DNA from: Desulfovibrio sp. OttesenSCG-928-C06
Lineage (GTDB): Bacteria; Desulfobacterota; Desulfovibrionia; Desulfovibrionales; Desulfovibrionaceae
Assembly (NCBI GenBank): GCA_030267065.1
Contig: JAJDJF010000001.1
Coordinates: 80,448-144,447 of the forward strand
DNA length: 64,000 nt
Reading direction: 5' to 3'
A program made the position numbers and the translations under genes. The first letter of the stretch is position 1; each line of letters opens with the position of its first letter. A model generated the notes under the pieces. That model saw nothing but the letters and a program-made list of their open reading frames with translations. It ran no database searches and was not told the DNA's origin. This document shows, in pieces, positions 16,123 through 25,919 of the stretch.

Positions 16123-16181
16123 AAAAAGTCTTTTTATATCAGCCTGCTTCTTATGAGGCAGCGATATAAAAAGACTTTTTT
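16123..16181. terminator. Bidirectional terminator between lipoprotein and GT92 genes
   Basis: AAAAAGTCTTTTTATATC pairs with its complement (16123-16140 with 16163-16180) around a 22-nt loop; T-runs are present on both strands. The flanking genes converge. Confidence 0.85.
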
Positions 16182-16254
16182 ACTGTTTACACAAGCTTGC
16201 GGGCGTTGCTGTCGCGTCGCCCGAGCAAATAAGCTTTTTCAAAGTCAATTTACT

Positions 16255-17562
16255 TTAATTTCCCCTGACCAGCTTTTCATACAGTTCCAGTTTTTGGACA
16301 TAGGCCGGGTCGTCTGGCCTGTAGCGTGGCAAATCTTTCATATATTCCAGAACTTCTGCCGCTTTCTCTTTGCCCTTGCTGACCAGAGTAAGGTGAAAAA
16401 GCTCATCATACACAAAGGGGTGCTCGCCCATGCCTATGGCCTTGTTGATAAAGCGCCATGCGATCTCAAAATTGCCCTGTAGCCGGTACAAGGTGGCCCG
16501 TACCACCCATAACTGCTGCTCGCCTTCAAAAAAACAGACAGCCTTGCAAAGTACGGCCTGTGCCAGATTAAGGCTGCGCTCACGGCTTGTAGATGCTGTG
16601 TCTGCTCCGCCAGTCCCGTTTGCCCCGTCAGGCATAGTGGCCAGCGTCCTTTTGCCGCTTAAAAATTCCTGACAAAGCTCAAGGTAATTCCCCAGCCCGT
16701 TTTGCCCGGAATCATTCCCCGGCACCGGCAGTTGCGGCGGTACTTCATCGCACTCAACCCAGTCCCGGACGTACGGCGCATGTTTGGCTATTTCCAGAGT
16801 CTTCTTGCTGGTATCGTTCAGGTGGGCGTAAAAAGCCCTGTATTTCAGGTCCGCGTTGTCGTCTTTTACAACATCAGCCCTGCCTCTGGCTATTTTGAAC
16901 TCGTAATCCTGCTGTGACTTGTAATGATAATGGTTCAGCCATATGCGCCCGTAACTGGGCTGCGAGAAGGGCCAGCCCTGCGGGATGGGCCGGTGTTCCT
17001 CGTTTACCATCTGGTAGCCGGGGCTGGTCAGGAATGTATGGGCATTTTTGGCCGAAACCGCATGCGGCGGGCGCATGATGCTTTTGATGTGGCAGTTGTC
17101 GCGGTTCCGTTTGACCGGAATGCGCGTATAGCTGGATATTACAAGATCATCCGGGCTACCGAGCAGTCCGTTTGAGGTAAAGGGCTGCCAGTTAAGCCCC
17201 AGACCTGCCTGATCCTCAAACTCTGCCAGCAGCGGGCGGACATCCATTATTTCGCGCCCCGGCGTACGCAGACAGATGAACTCGTCAAGATCGATAAAGG
17301 CTATCCAGAAATTGTCTTTGCCGAACTCTTGCAGGCAGTGGTTATAAACTTTCAACTGCATTTCCTTGCCGGATATTTCCAGCACGGTGGCACGCCCGGC
17401 ATCAAGATATTTTTTTACCGCCGGATGTGTGCGGGCCGGAGTAGCACTGTCGTTATCATAAATATAGAAGTGCTCTGCCCCGATTAGCGAATGCCATGTG
17501 AGCCATTCGTCCAGAAACGGGTCTTCGTCCTTGATTATGCAGCAGATGGAAAAATAGTTCAT
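16255..17562 (-). CDS. Glycosyltransferase family 92-like protein
   Basis: 435 residues. The opening FSICCIIKDEDPFLDEWLTWH, YIYDNDS and the metal-binding DLDEF in WIAFIDLDEFICL, then NWQPFTSNG and KSIMRPPHA, are the pattern of GT92/GT2-like transferases (DUF23). From about 320 a Gly/Ser/Thr-rich linker leads to a helical, TPR-like C-terminal part (ALLYRLQGNFEIAWRFINKA-like) probably for protein contacts. Such enzymes modify surface glycans, but acceptor and sugar are unknown; no polysaccharide cluster surrounds it. Monocistronic, facing the mutS unit. Confidence 0.8.
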   Translation of the reverse strand: MNYFSICCIIKDEDPFLDEWLTWHSLIGAEHFYIYDNDSATPARTHPAVKKYLDAGRATVLEISGKEMQLKVYNHCLQEFGKDNFWIAFIDLDEFICLRTPGREIMDVRPLLAEFEDQAGLGLNWQPFTSNGLLGSPDDLVISSYTRIPVKRNRDNCHIKSIMRPPHAVSAKNAHTFLTSPGYQMVNEEHRPIPQGWPFSQPSYGRIWLNHYHYKSQQDYEFKIARGRADVVKDDNADLKYRAFYAHLNDTSKKTLEIAKHAPYVRDWVECDEVPPQLPVPGNDSGQNGLGNYLELCQEFLSGKRTLATMPDGANGTGGADTASTSRERSLNLAQAVLCKAVCFFEGEQQLWVVRATLYRLQGNFEIAWRFINKAIGMGEHPFVYDELFHLTLVSKGKEKAAEVLEYMKDLPRYRPDDPAYVQKLELYEKLVRGN

Positions 17563-17879
17563 GATGGCGCAGTTTACCGCAATTACGGCGCTTAGCCAAC
17601 TTTAAAGCGTAGCGGTGTTTATAAAGCCTTGTCCTTGCGGCAAAGCTCAGGTATTAAGCCCTGTCAAAACCCGGCAGGAGCTTTTTATGCGCATTTTTTT
17701 CGGCCCCTGCCCCAGTGGTTACGCCATTTTTTGTCTTTAAGTCTAGGCCTGCATGCAGCTCCTTGTGCGCCGGTTTACCGGCCCAGCCAAGGATTAAGCA
17801 TGGCAGACACTGTGAAGTAAGCAAGCCGCGCAAGTTTAGCGGATTTAATCAGGAATATTCAGGAATATCAGGAGAGCAT
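17563..17879. other. Intergenic region between GT92 and ychF genes
   Basis: About 317 bases with divergent promoters expected at both ends. The only structure noticed is GGCAGGAGC near 17670 pairing imperfectly with GCCCCTGCC near 17710. The reading frame that extends ychF upstream to 17715 has no ribosome site. No RNA gene was recognised. Confidence 0.5.
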
Positions 17880-18986
17880 ATGAGTTTGAGCATTGGTATC
17901 GTCGGGCTGCCCAACGTGGGCAAATCCACGCTGTTCAACGCATTGACCAAGGCCCAGAATGCGGAATCCGCCAACTACCCTTTCTGCACCATCGAGCCGA
18001 ACAAAGCCACGGTCACAGTGCCGGACGAGCGCCTTTCCAAGCTGCAAAGTCTGGTCAAGCCGCAAAAGTTGCTGCCTGCCACCGTTGATTTTATCGACAT
18101 TGCCGGTCTGGTGCGCGGTGCCAGCAAAGGCGAAGGCCTTGGCAACCAGTTTTTGGGCAATATCCGCGAATGCGCGGCAATCTTGCATGTAACCCGTTGC
18201 TTTGTGGATGATAACATCACCCATGTTGACGGAGCGGTCAATCCGGCGCGCGATGTGGAAACCATCGATACCGAACTGATTCTGGCCGACCTGCAAAGCG
18301 TGGAAAAACGCCTTGAGCGCACCAAGAAGATGGCCAAGGCAGATAAAGCCATGGCAGCGCTGGCCGATGACCTATCCGCGCTTTCCGAACATCTGAACGA
18401 GGGCAAAAGCGCGTCTTCTTTCAAGGGCAGCGAGAGCGACGTTTACAAGAAGTGCATTCAGGAACTCAGCCTGCTCTCTTCCAAGCCGGTTATCTTCTGT
18501 GCCAACGTGGATGAGGAAACCCTTTCTTCCGGCGGCAGTAACCCGCTTCTGGACGAGCTTAAGGGAATCGCTGCCGCACGCGGCTCGCAAATCGTTACCA
18601 TCTGCGCCAAAATTGAAGAAGAACTGCAAGGGCTGGATGCGGACGAGCAAAAGGAAATTCTTGAATCTTATAATATTGTAGAGCCGGGTCTGGATAAAAT
18701 CATCCGTACGGGCTATTCAACATTAGGGCTGATCAGTTACTTTACCGCAGGCGAAAAGGAAGTGCGCGCCTGGACAATCCAGAAAGGCTGGAAAGCCCCG
18801 CAAGCCGCAGGAGTAATCCATACCGACTTTGAAAAGGGTTTCATCCGGGCAGAAGTCATATCCTACAATGATTACGTTACTCTTGGCTCCGAAGCCGCAG
18901 CCCGCTCTGCAGGGCAACTGCGTACCGAGGGCAAGGAATATGTATTTCAGGATGGTGATGTGGTGCACTTCCTGTTCAACGTATAG
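17880..18986 (+). CDS. ychF: Redox-regulated ATPase YchF (Obg-like GTPase family)
   Basis: 368 residues from the ATG at 17880-17882, chosen for the GGAGAG site 5 nt upstream; the longer frame upstream has none. G1 is GLPNVGKSTLFNALT, G3 is DIAGLVRGASKGEGLGNQFL, and G4 reads FCANVDEE in place of NKxD, the change that makes YchF prefer ATP. The C-terminal TGS domain holds LISYFTAGEKEVRAW and ends with the conserved EGKEYVFQDGDVVHFLFNV run. YchF binds ribosomes and is linked to oxidative stress; the protein is nearly universal. Confidence 0.97.
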   Translation: MSLSIGIVGLPNVGKSTLFNALTKAQNAESANYPFCTIEPNKATVTVPDERLSKLQSLVKPQKLLPATVDFIDIAGLVRGASKGEGLGNQFLGNIRECAAILHVTRCFVDDNITHVDGAVNPARDVETIDTELILADLQSVEKRLERTKKMAKADKAMAALADDLSALSEHLNEGKSASSFKGSESDVYKKCIQELSLLSSKPVIFCANVDEETLSSGGSNPLLDELKGIAAARGSQIVTICAKIEEELQGLDADEQKEILESYNIVEPGLDKIIRTGYSTLGLISYFTAGEKEVRAWTIQKGWKAPQAAGVIHTDFEKGFIRAEVISYNDYVTLGSEAAARSAGQLRTEGKEYVFQDGDVVHFLFNV

Positions 18987-19060
18987 AGTTTAAGGCTTGA
19001 GCGTTTCGCCTCTATACATTGTTCAACCTGAATTATTTACTGAACAAACAGGAGGCCGTC

Positions 19061-20707
19061 ATGTCTGCAAGCGAACTGGCCGGAAAAAAGGCGCCGCAGG
19101 ATATTCTGCTGAACGTTGAAGCACTTGTGCGCGCCTATTACGCCAATAAACCGGTTCTGGACGAGCCAGGCCAGATGGTGGAATTCGGAACCTCCGGGCA
19201 CCGGGGCACCTCTTTCAACGGCTCGTTTACAGAAACGCATATCCTTGCCGTTACCCAGGCCGTTTGCGAATACCGCGCCATGAACGGCATCAAGGGGCCG
19301 CTTTTTATGGGCATGGACACCCATGCCCTTTCACTCCCCGCGCAAAAAACCGCCATTGAAGTGCTGGCCGCCAACGGCGTTGAGACCTTTATTCACGCCG
19401 GGGGCCGCGTTACGCCAACGCCGGTCATTTCTTTCAGCATTCTGGAATTCAACCGTGCCGGTTCCGGGCCGCTGGCAGACGGCATTGTCATTACCCCTTC
19501 CCACAACCCGCCGGAAGATGGCGGCTTCAAATACAACCCGCCGCATGGCGGGCCTGCGGATACAGACATCACATCATGGATTGAACAGCGGGCTAACGCA
19601 CTGATCCGCTCAGGCCTTGGCGAGGTAAAACGTCTGCCGTACGAACGGGCCATCAAGTGCGCCTGTATGCATGAGCACGATTACATCACGCCCTACGTTG
19701 AAGCTCTGGAAAAGGTTGTGGACATGCGTGCCATTGCCGCTTCCGGCCTGCGCCTGGGGGCAGATGCGCTTGGCGGGGCCGCTTACCCGTTCTGGGAGCC
19801 GATTGCGGAAAAATACGGCCTGAATATCACTGTTCTGAACGCGCTGAGCGATCCGCAATTCTCATTCATGACAGTGGACAAGGACGGCAAAATCCGCATG
19901 GACTGCTCATCGCCATGGGCCATGGCCGGTCTGATTGAACATTGCGCCAGTTATGATCTGGCCTTTGGCAACGACCCGGACGGCGACAGGCACGGCATAG
20001 TCACTCCGGCTGGGCTGATGAACCCCAACCATTACCTTGCGGCTGCCGCCAACTATCTTTTCTCCCACCGGCCGGGCTGGAAAAAGACCGCAGGCCTCGG
20101 TAAAACCGTTGTTACCAGCGCCATGCTGGATAAGGTAAGCGCTTCTTTGGGGCGCAAACTTTACGAGGTGCCGGTCGGGTTCAAGTGGTTCGTGCAGCCT
20201 TTGCTCACAGGCGAATGCGCCTTTGGTTGCGAGGAAAGCGCCGGGGCTTCGTTCCTGCGTATGGATTCGCTCCCATGGAGTACGGACAAGGACGGCATCA
20301 TCATGAACCTGCTGGCGGCTGAAATGACCGCCGTTACCGGCAAGAATCCGGCTATTCTTTATAATGAGCTTACGGACAGGTTCGGCGTTTCATACTATGA
20401 ACGCGAGGATGCCCCGGCCAGTGCAGCGCAGAAAAAAATCCTCAAGCAACTCTCATCCGGAAACGTGCGCGCGCAAACCCTTGCCGGAGACCCGATATCC
20501 GAAATTTATACCAGTGCGCCTGGCAATAACGCGCCCATCGGCGGTCTCAAGGTGACAACCGCCAACGGTTGGTTCGCGGCCCGTCCTTCCGGTACTGAGG
20601 ATGTGTACAAGATTTACGCCGAAAGCCTGCTTAGCCGCGAGCACTTGGCTACTTTAAAGACCGAGGCCCGCGCTCTGGTGAATCAGGCTTTTGAGAGTGC
20701 TGACTAG
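19061..20707 (+). CDS. pgm: Phosphoglucomutase (alpha-D-glucose-specific)
   Basis: 548 residues from the ATG at 19061 preceded by AGGAGG; an in-frame upstream extension lacks support. Converts glucose-1-phosphate and glucose-6-phosphate in the cytoplasm. Active-site phosphoserine is in [17 protein letters not shown], the metal loop is [10 protein letters not shown], sugar-binding loop [10 protein letters not shown], and the phosphate loop [16 protein letters not shown]. Length matches Escherichia coli Pgm (546). Its gene lies about 75 nt after ychF and ahead of a long non-coding stretch. Confidence 0.97.
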   Translation: MSASELAGKKAPQDILLNVEALVRAYYANKPVLDEPGQMVEFGTSGHRGTSFNGSFTETHILAVTQAVCEYRAMNGIKGPLFMGMDTHALSLPAQKTAIEVLAANGVETFIHAGGRVTPTPVISFSILEFNRAGSGPLADGIVITPSHNPPEDGGFKYNPPHGGPADTDITSWIEQRANALIRSGLGEVKRLPYERAIKCACMHEHDYITPYVEALEKVVDMRAIAASGLRLGADALGGAAYPFWEPIAEKYGLNITVLNALSDPQFSFMTVDKDGKIRMDCSSPWAMAGLIEHCASYDLAFGNDPDGDRHGIVTPAGLMNPNHYLAAAANYLFSHRPGWKKTAGLGKTVVTSAMLDKVSASLGRKLYEVPVGFKWFVQPLLTGECAFGCEESAGASFLRMDSLPWSTDKDGIIMNLLAAEMTAVTGKNPAILYNELTDRFGVSYYEREDAPASAAQKKILKQLSSGNVRAQTLAGDPISEIYTSAPGNNAPIGGLKVTTANGWFAARPSGTEDVYKIYAESLLSREHLATLKTEARALVNQAFESAD

Positions 20708-21255
20708 AGCCGGTTTTTATCAGCGTTAAAAGACATTTTATGCTGGTTGTTCAGGTTCGATATGGATCACTTTTCCGTTAAAAGCTTTTTGCGTGGCGGG
20801 GAGAAAATCGCTCATAGTGCAGCGCAAGATCTGTTTATAGTTATTGAGAACTTTTTCTGGCTCTTGATGATGAATAAAACATGCTAAAAAGGCTCGCGTG
20901 GAAAACCTCGCGAGCCTTTTTTATTACGCTACTATATAATGTTTGGTGGCTCCCTATCAGGCCGTGTAATAGCGATGCCTTGCTTATTACCCCATGGTTT
21001 ATGTGTATATCTTTTACAGGAATAGCAGGCTCCAATATTTGTAGCAATGCGGTATACAACTATAGTTTTGGTATGGTCAGTTTGCTTGTGATGAATATGT
21101 GTGAAAAGACGATAATGCGCTGGCCCTGGCTATTTTGAAGCGGCTTTTTGTTATGGAGCTTTAAAGGGTTTTCTGATAGTCTTCAGCGTTGTTATAAAAT
21201 ATAAGCTGTCAGGCGTTATAGCCCGACCCGGTCACAAAATCTAAGGAGAGAAACG
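20708..21255. other. Long intergenic region between pgm and gcvH
   Basis: 548 bases, AT-rich compared with its neighbours, with the terminator at 20886-20922. The two ORFs that cross that terminator (20841-21059 minus, 20881-21138 plus) are not convincing. On the minus strand, 20739-20885 remains open in one frame and ends in a protein-like stretch (ATG in CTMSDFLPATQ, ending IHIEPEQPA), but it has no ribosome site and may be chance or a gene remnant. No glycine riboswitch pattern was found ahead of gcvH. Confidence 0.5.
20886..20922. terminator. Strong bidirectional stem-loop after pgm
   Basis: AAAAAGGCTCGCG and its complement form a 13-bp stem with a 10-nt loop, flanked by A- and T-runs, 178 nt after the pgm stop. 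Confidence 0.8.
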
Positions 21256-21630
21256 ATGAACATCCCGGCAGAACTCAAGTATGTGGACACCCACGAATGG
21301 GTGCGTATGGAAGGCGATATCGCCGTTGTGGGCATTACTGATTTTGCTCAGGATCAGCTTGGCGATGTCACTTTTGTTGAACTGCCCGCCGTTGGCGATA
21401 TGGTTGAGGAAAACAAGGAAATGGGCTCTGTCGAGTCAGTCAAGGCCGCCAGCGATCTGTTCTCGCCTGTCAGCGGCGAGGTGATTGAAGTCAACCCCAT
21501 GCTGGAAAACCAGCCGGAAATCCTTAACAGCGCTCCCTATACCGATGGCTGGATGATCAAGGTTAAAATCAGTGCCCAGCCCTCCATTCTGATTTCGGCA
21601 GACGAATATAAAAACGTTATTTCCGCCTAA
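21256..21630 (+). CDS. gcvH: Glycine cleavage system H protein
   Basis: 124 residues; carries the lipoyl arm that shuttles the aminomethyl group between P, T and L proteins. The lipoylated Lys is in [17 protein letters not shown] (about 62-78), after [25 protein letters not shown] lies 6 nt before the ATG. First gene of gcvH-gcvPA-gcvPB-lpd; gcvT is not in this window. Fits normal length (about 125-130). Confidence 0.97.
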   Translation: MNIPAELKYVDTHEWVRMEGDIAVVGITDFAQDQLGDVTFVELPAVGDMVEENKEMGSVESVKAASDLFSPVSGEVIEVNPMLENQPEILNSAPYTDGWMIKVKISAQPSILISADEYKNVISA

Positions 21631-21645
21631 AGGCAGGATACCGCA

Positions 21646-22989
21646 ATGCCATTCGTACCGCATAGTGATGAAGAAACCCGGGAAATGCTCTCCACCGTGG
21701 GAGTAAAAAGCCTGGACGATTTATTTGAATATATCCCCAAAGATATGCGCCCCAAGCAGTTCGCCCTGCCTGAAGGAATGACAGAACTGGGCACCTTGCA
21801 ACGTTTGCAGGGCATGGCCGGAGCTAACTCCACTGTGGAAATGAGCTTTCTTGGCGCAGGTTTTTACGATCATTTTATTCCGGCAGCTGTTGACGCCATG
21901 GTCTCGCGCGGCGAGTTCCTTACGGCCTACACACCCTACCAGCCGGAAGCCGCGCAAGGCACCTTGCAGGCCATTTTTGAATACCAGACAGCCATTTGCA
22001 ACCTTATGGAAATGGACGTTGCCAACGCTTCCGTCTATGACGGCGGCAGCGCCATTTTTGAATCCTGCATGATGGCTGTGCGTGCCACCCGGCGTGAGCG
22101 CATCGTAATTGATGCGGCTGTGAACCCGCTTTACCGCCGCATGCTGCACACCCTTACCGACAACCTGAAGCTGGACATAGTTGAAATCAACTGTGACGCC
22201 GGACTGCCGGTAAAAGAGCAGATTATCGCGGCCATTGACGACAGCACTGCCGCAGTGGTGCTGCAGAACCCCACGTTCTTCGGCAACGTGTGCGATTATA
22301 ACGATGTTTTTGCCGCAGCCAAGGCCAAGGGAGCACTCTCCATTCTCTCCGTAAACCCGGTGCTTCAGGCTGTGCTGAAAACACCGCGTGAGATGGGCGC
22401 GGACATTGCCGTAGCTGATGGCCAGTCCATCGGCCAGCCGCTGAACTTTGGCGGCCCCTATCTTGGAGTGATGGCCTGCACCAAGGAGCTGGTCCGCCAG
22501 ATTCCCGGCCGTATTGTGGGCCGCACCACCGATCTTGAGGGAAAAACCGGCTATGTGCTGACCCTTCAGGCTCGCGAGCAGCACATCCGCCGCGCCAAGG
22601 CCACATCCAACATCTGCTCCAACCAGGCTCTTTGCGCCCTGCGCGCCCTGATCCACCTTTGCCTGCTGGGACCGGACGGCCTTGCCGCCGCTGCCGAGCG
22701 CGGCATGGAACTGGCCCGCTACGCTGCGGAAAAGCTCTCTGGACTGCCGCAGGTGACCATGCTCAACGCCGCGCCCTTTGGCAACGAGTTTGCCCTGCGC
22801 CTGCCGGGTAATGCTGCGCAGACCGTGTCCAAACTGCTCGGCAAGGGCATCCTGCCCGGCGCATTGCCCGGCAAATGGTATCCCGGCATGGATTCCATCC
22901 TGCTGGTTGCCTGTACCGAAAAGAACAGCGAAGAACAGATTGACGCTCTGGCTGCGGCTCTGGGCGATGCTTTGGGAGGCAAGATATGA
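21646..22989 (+). CDS. gcvPA: Glycine dehydrogenase (decarboxylating) subunit 1
   Basis: 447 residues, N-terminal half of the split P-protein. Landmarks: MPFVPHSDEETREML start, FLGAGFYDHFIPAAVD, FLTAYTPYQPEAAQGTLQ, ANASVYDGG and QTAICNLMEMD. With GcvPB it forms the PLP enzyme that decarboxylates glycine and passes the aminomethyl group to GcvH. The start lies 15 nt after gcvH and the stop overlaps gcvPB by 4 nt (ATGA), so the subunits are likely translated in balance. Confidence 0.97.
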   Translation: MPFVPHSDEETREMLSTVGVKSLDDLFEYIPKDMRPKQFALPEGMTELGTLQRLQGMAGANSTVEMSFLGAGFYDHFIPAAVDAMVSRGEFLTAYTPYQPEAAQGTLQAIFEYQTAICNLMEMDVANASVYDGGSAIFESCMMAVRATRRERIVIDAAVNPLYRRMLHTLTDNLKLDIVEINCDAGLPVKEQIIAAIDDSTAAVVLQNPTFFGNVCDYNDVFAAAKAKGALSILSVNPVLQAVLKTPREMGADIAVADGQSIGQPLNFGGPYLGVMACTKELVRQIPGRIVGRTTDLEGKTGYVLTLQAREQHIRRAKATSNICSNQALCALRALIHLCLLGPDGLAAAAERGMELARYAAEKLSGLPQVTMLNAAPFGNEFALRLPGNAAQTVSKLLGKGILPGALPGKWYPGMDSILLVACTEKNSEEQIDALAAALGDALGGKI

Positions 22990-24431
22990 AAACCGTGTTT
23001 GCCAAGTCCAAACCCGGACGCAAAGGCGTAATGCCCGCCGTACCCAAAACTTCCGCCGCAAAGATGCTGCCGGAAACGCTTTTGCGTAAAAAGCGCCCGG
23101 CCCTGCCGGAAATGTCCGAACTTGATGTTATCCGTCACTTTACCGGACTTTCCAAGCTCAACTACGGCGTTGACGGCAACTTCTATCCGCTCGGTTCCTG
23201 TACCATGAAGTACAACCCCCGGATGAACGAATCTGCCGCGGCCCTGCCCGGTTTTACCGCCGCGCACCCGCTGCTGGCCCAGTTGCCGGAAGGCGAAGCG
23301 CTGGTTCAGGGCAGCCTTGAGGCCATTTGGGAAACCGAGCGTCTGCTTTGCGAACTCAACGGCATGAGCGCATTCACCATGCAGCCCATGGCCGGAGCAC
23401 AGGGCGAACTGACTGGCGCGCTGCTTATCGCCGCCTATCACAAAGCCAAAGGCAACAAGAAAACCAAAGTTATTGTGCCGGACGCCGCTCACGGCACCAA
23501 CCCGGCAACCGCCGCTCTGGCCGGTTACGAGGTTGTGAACATCAAGTCCAAGGACGGTATTGTTGATCCGGAAGCGCTTGAAGCAGTGCTGGATGACGAC
23601 GTAGCCGCCCTGATGATGACCTGCCCCAACACGCTTGGCCTGTTCGAGCGCCATCTGCCCAAGCTGGTGGAAAAGCTCCGTTCGGTTGACGCGCTGCTCT
23701 ATTATGACGGCGCAAACCTGAACGCCATCATGGGACGTATGCGCGTAGGCGATGTTGGCTTTGACGTTGTGCACCTGAACCTGCACAAAACCATGTCCAC
23801 CCCGCACGGCGGCGGCGGCCCAGGTTCCGGCCCGGTTGGCGTTTCCGAACGTCTGGTGCCGTTCCTGCCCGGCCCGCGCGTGATAAAGAAGGCTGACGGA
23901 AAATTCGGGCTGGAATACAACCTACCCCAGTCCATTGGTCAGGTTACGCCTTTCTACGGGCATTTTGGCGTGTATATCAAGGCGCTTGCCTACATGCTCC
24001 GCCTTGGCGGCAAGGGGTTGGGCAAGGCTTCCGACTACGCTGTGCTCAACGCCAACTACATCCGCAAGCGTCTGGAAGGGCATATTGATATCCCCTACCC
24101 GCAAATCTGCATGCACGAGTTTGTGGCTTCGGCTGTTACCACCGAGGCGCAGGGCGTAAAGGCTCTGGATATCGCCAAGGCATTGCTGGACAAGGGGTAC
24201 CATGCTCCCACCATCTATTTCCCGCTCATCGTCAAGGAATGCCTGATGTTCGAGCCTACGGAAACCGAGAGCAAGGAAACTCTGGACCTTTTCTGTGACG
24301 ACCTGATTGCAATCCTCAAGGAAGCGGAAAAGAATCCGGATGCCCTGCATGCCGCGCCGGTAAATCTGCCGGTGCGTCGCCTTGACGAGACCAAAGCAGC
24401 CAGAGAAATGGTACTTAAAGATGACGTATGA
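22986..24431 (+). CDS. gcvPB: Glycine dehydrogenase (decarboxylating) subunit 2
   Basis: 481 residues, the PLP-binding half of the split P-protein. The Schiff-base Lys is in VVHLNLHKTMSTPHGGGG (about 255-272); FYPLGSCTMKYNPRMNE and QPMAGAQGELTG are family signatures, as is PDAAHGTNPATAA. Overlaps gcvPA upstream by 4 nt and the lpd start downstream by 11 nt. Confidence 0.97.
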   Translation: MKTVFAKSKPGRKGVMPAVPKTSAAKMLPETLLRKKRPALPEMSELDVIRHFTGLSKLNYGVDGNFYPLGSCTMKYNPRMNESAAALPGFTAAHPLLAQLPEGEALVQGSLEAIWETERLLCELNGMSAFTMQPMAGAQGELTGALLIAAYHKAKGNKKTKVIVPDAAHGTNPATAALAGYEVVNIKSKDGIVDPEALEAVLDDDVAALMMTCPNTLGLFERHLPKLVEKLRSVDALLYYDGANLNAIMGRMRVGDVGFDVVHLNLHKTMSTPHGGGGPGSGPVGVSERLVPFLPGPRVIKKADGKFGLEYNLPQSIGQVTPFYGHFGVYIKALAYMLRLGGKGLGKASDYAVLNANYIRKRLEGHIDIPYPQICMHEFVASAVTTEAQGVKALDIAKALLDKGYHAPTIYFPLIVKECLMFEPTETESKETLDLFCDDLIAILKEAEKNPDALHAAPVNLPVRRLDETKAAREMVLKDDV

Positions 24432-25788
24432 TTTGATTGTTATTGGCGCAGGAGCAGGCGGCCGTGAGGCCGCCATCCTCGCCAACGCAAACGGCCTCAA
24501 GACCATGCTGGTGGAATCCTGCTTTATTGGCGGCACCTGCGTCAATTCCGGCTGTATTCCCACCAAGTTCCTGCTTGGCAGCACTGCCAGCGGGCATCTG
24601 TTTGCCGTTCAAAAAAAGACCAAAGCCGCTGAAGGCGAAATATTCTTTAATCTGGCCCAGATTCAGGAAAAAAAGGATCGCTACATCAAGGCTCTTCGCA
24701 GTTCCATTGAAAAAAGCGTGCAGACCCTTGGTATTGAACTGGTTTACGGCAGTGCTTCTTTTAAGGATGCCAATACCATTAGTATCAATACTAAAGAAAA
24801 TGAGGTGCGCGAGGTCAGTTTTAAAAACTGTATTGTCGCCACTGGCTCCGTTCCGGCCAAGTTCCCCGGTGTTTCTCCGGACGGGGGTAACGTGCTTTCG
24901 TCTTCCAGCGCCCTGAATCTCAAGGAAGCACCGGAAAGCATGATTATTGTGGGCGGCGGTGTTATCGGCCTTGAAATGGGCGATTTCTATAAACGCCTTG
25001 GCACAAAGATTACGCTGGTGGAAATAATGGACCGCATCGCCCTTTCGGAAGATGCCGAGGTCAGCGCCGCGCTGGCCAAGCAACTTACCCGCGAAGGCTG
25101 GCAAATCCATACTGGGCGCAAGATTAAGGAAGTTGTCAGTGAGTGCGAAGGCGCAGTGCTTAGGTTTGAGGACGGCGAGGAGCTTACGGCTTCAAAAGCG
25201 TTGATAGCCGTTGGCCGCCAGCCCGGTTCAAAAGGTCTGGAAGCCGAAAAGGCCGGAATCAAGCTTTTTGGTCCCGGCTGGATTGAAACTGATGAGTATC
25301 TGTTGGCCGCTCCCGGTATTTATGCCATTGGCGATGCCAACAAGCGTGTGCTTTTGGCCCACGCCGCAGAGCATCAGGCCCATTATGCGGTAGCCCATAT
25401 TCTGGGCCGGGAAACCGGCGCCTATAACGGCGAGCCTATGCCATCCTGTATTTACGGCAACAACGAAATCATGCATGTTGGCCCGCATACGGACCAGCTG
25501 CTGAAAGAATTCAAGCCGCAGGGCAAGGAAGTTGCCGTATCGTACAGCCAGCTTGTAGCCAACCCTATAGCCCAGAGCTACGGTTGCAATCAGGGCTGGA
25601 TAAAAGTTGCCTGGGTGGACGGAAAAGTGTATTCCGTGGCCGGGTGGGGGCATGGGGTTTCGCACCTTGTAACTCCGGCAACCATTATGGTTCAACAACA
25701 TTGGGATAAAAACCAGATCATTTTTGCGCACCCTACCCTTGAGGAATCACTAAAGAGCGCTCTACTAGCGGAAAAAGAAATTTTGTAG
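24421..25788 (+). CDS. lpd: Dihydrolipoyl dehydrogenase (glycine cleavage L protein)
   Basis: 455 residues from the ATG at 24421, inside the end of gcvPB. FAD site VIGAGAGGREAAILA, redox disulfide GGTCVNSGCIPTK (about 41-53), NAD site IVGGGVIGLEMGDF, second FAD site AIGDANKRVLLAHAA, and the C-terminal catalytic His in FAHPTLEE. Reoxidises the dihydrolipoyl arm of GcvH with NAD+. Its place in the operon suggests it is dedicated to glycine cleavage or, run in reverse, glycine synthesis. Upstream in-frame start (24382) has no advantage. Confidence 0.96.
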   Translation: MTYDLIVIGAGAGGREAAILANANGLKTMLVESCFIGGTCVNSGCIPTKFLLGSTASGHLFAVQKKTKAAEGEIFFNLAQIQEKKDRYIKALRSSIEKSVQTLGIELVYGSASFKDANTISINTKENEVREVSFKNCIVATGSVPAKFPGVSPDGGNVLSSSSALNLKEAPESMIIVGGGVIGLEMGDFYKRLGTKITLVEIMDRIALSEDAEVSAALAKQLTREGWQIHTGRKIKEVVSECEGAVLRFEDGEELTASKALIAVGRQPGSKGLEAEKAGIKLFGPGWIETDEYLLAAPGIYAIGDANKRVLLAHAAEHQAHYAVAHILGRETGAYNGEPMPSCIYGNNEIMHVGPHTDQLLKEFKPQGKEVAVSYSQLVANPIAQSYGCNQGWIKVAWVDGKVYSVAGWGHGVSHLVTPATIMVQQHWDKNQIIFAHPTLEESLKSALLAEKEIL

Positions 25789-25820
25789 TATATTAACCAA
25801 TAGGTCGATACTAATGGAAA

Positions 25821-25826
25821 TATAAT
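25821..25826 (+). promoter_or_regulatory. Candidate -10 element for the OmpA-like gene
   Basis: An exact TATAAT in an AT-rich stretch about 95 nt upstream of the start codon. A clear -35 box is not evident. The strong ribosome site ACGGAGG lies 7 nt before the ATG at 25920. Confidence 0.4.
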
Positions 25827-25919
25827 CTTAAAAGATTTTACATTAGGCATCAGTTCGGTTATTGCGTTGGGGTACAGTTAACCTTTAATTTTTACACAAC
25901 TTCCTAACGGAGGCTCCAA

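Noticed and set aside
17563-17879. 6S or other small RNA upstream of ychF
   Set aside because: Only a weak imperfect stem was seen; no diagnostic sequence.
20739-21138. Protein-like frames and ORFs between pgm and gcvH
   Set aside because: They cross a strong terminator, lack ribosome sites, and show no family; kept only as a possible remnant.
21139-21255. Glycine riboswitch ahead of gcvH
   Set aside because: The conserved aptamer elements were not found.
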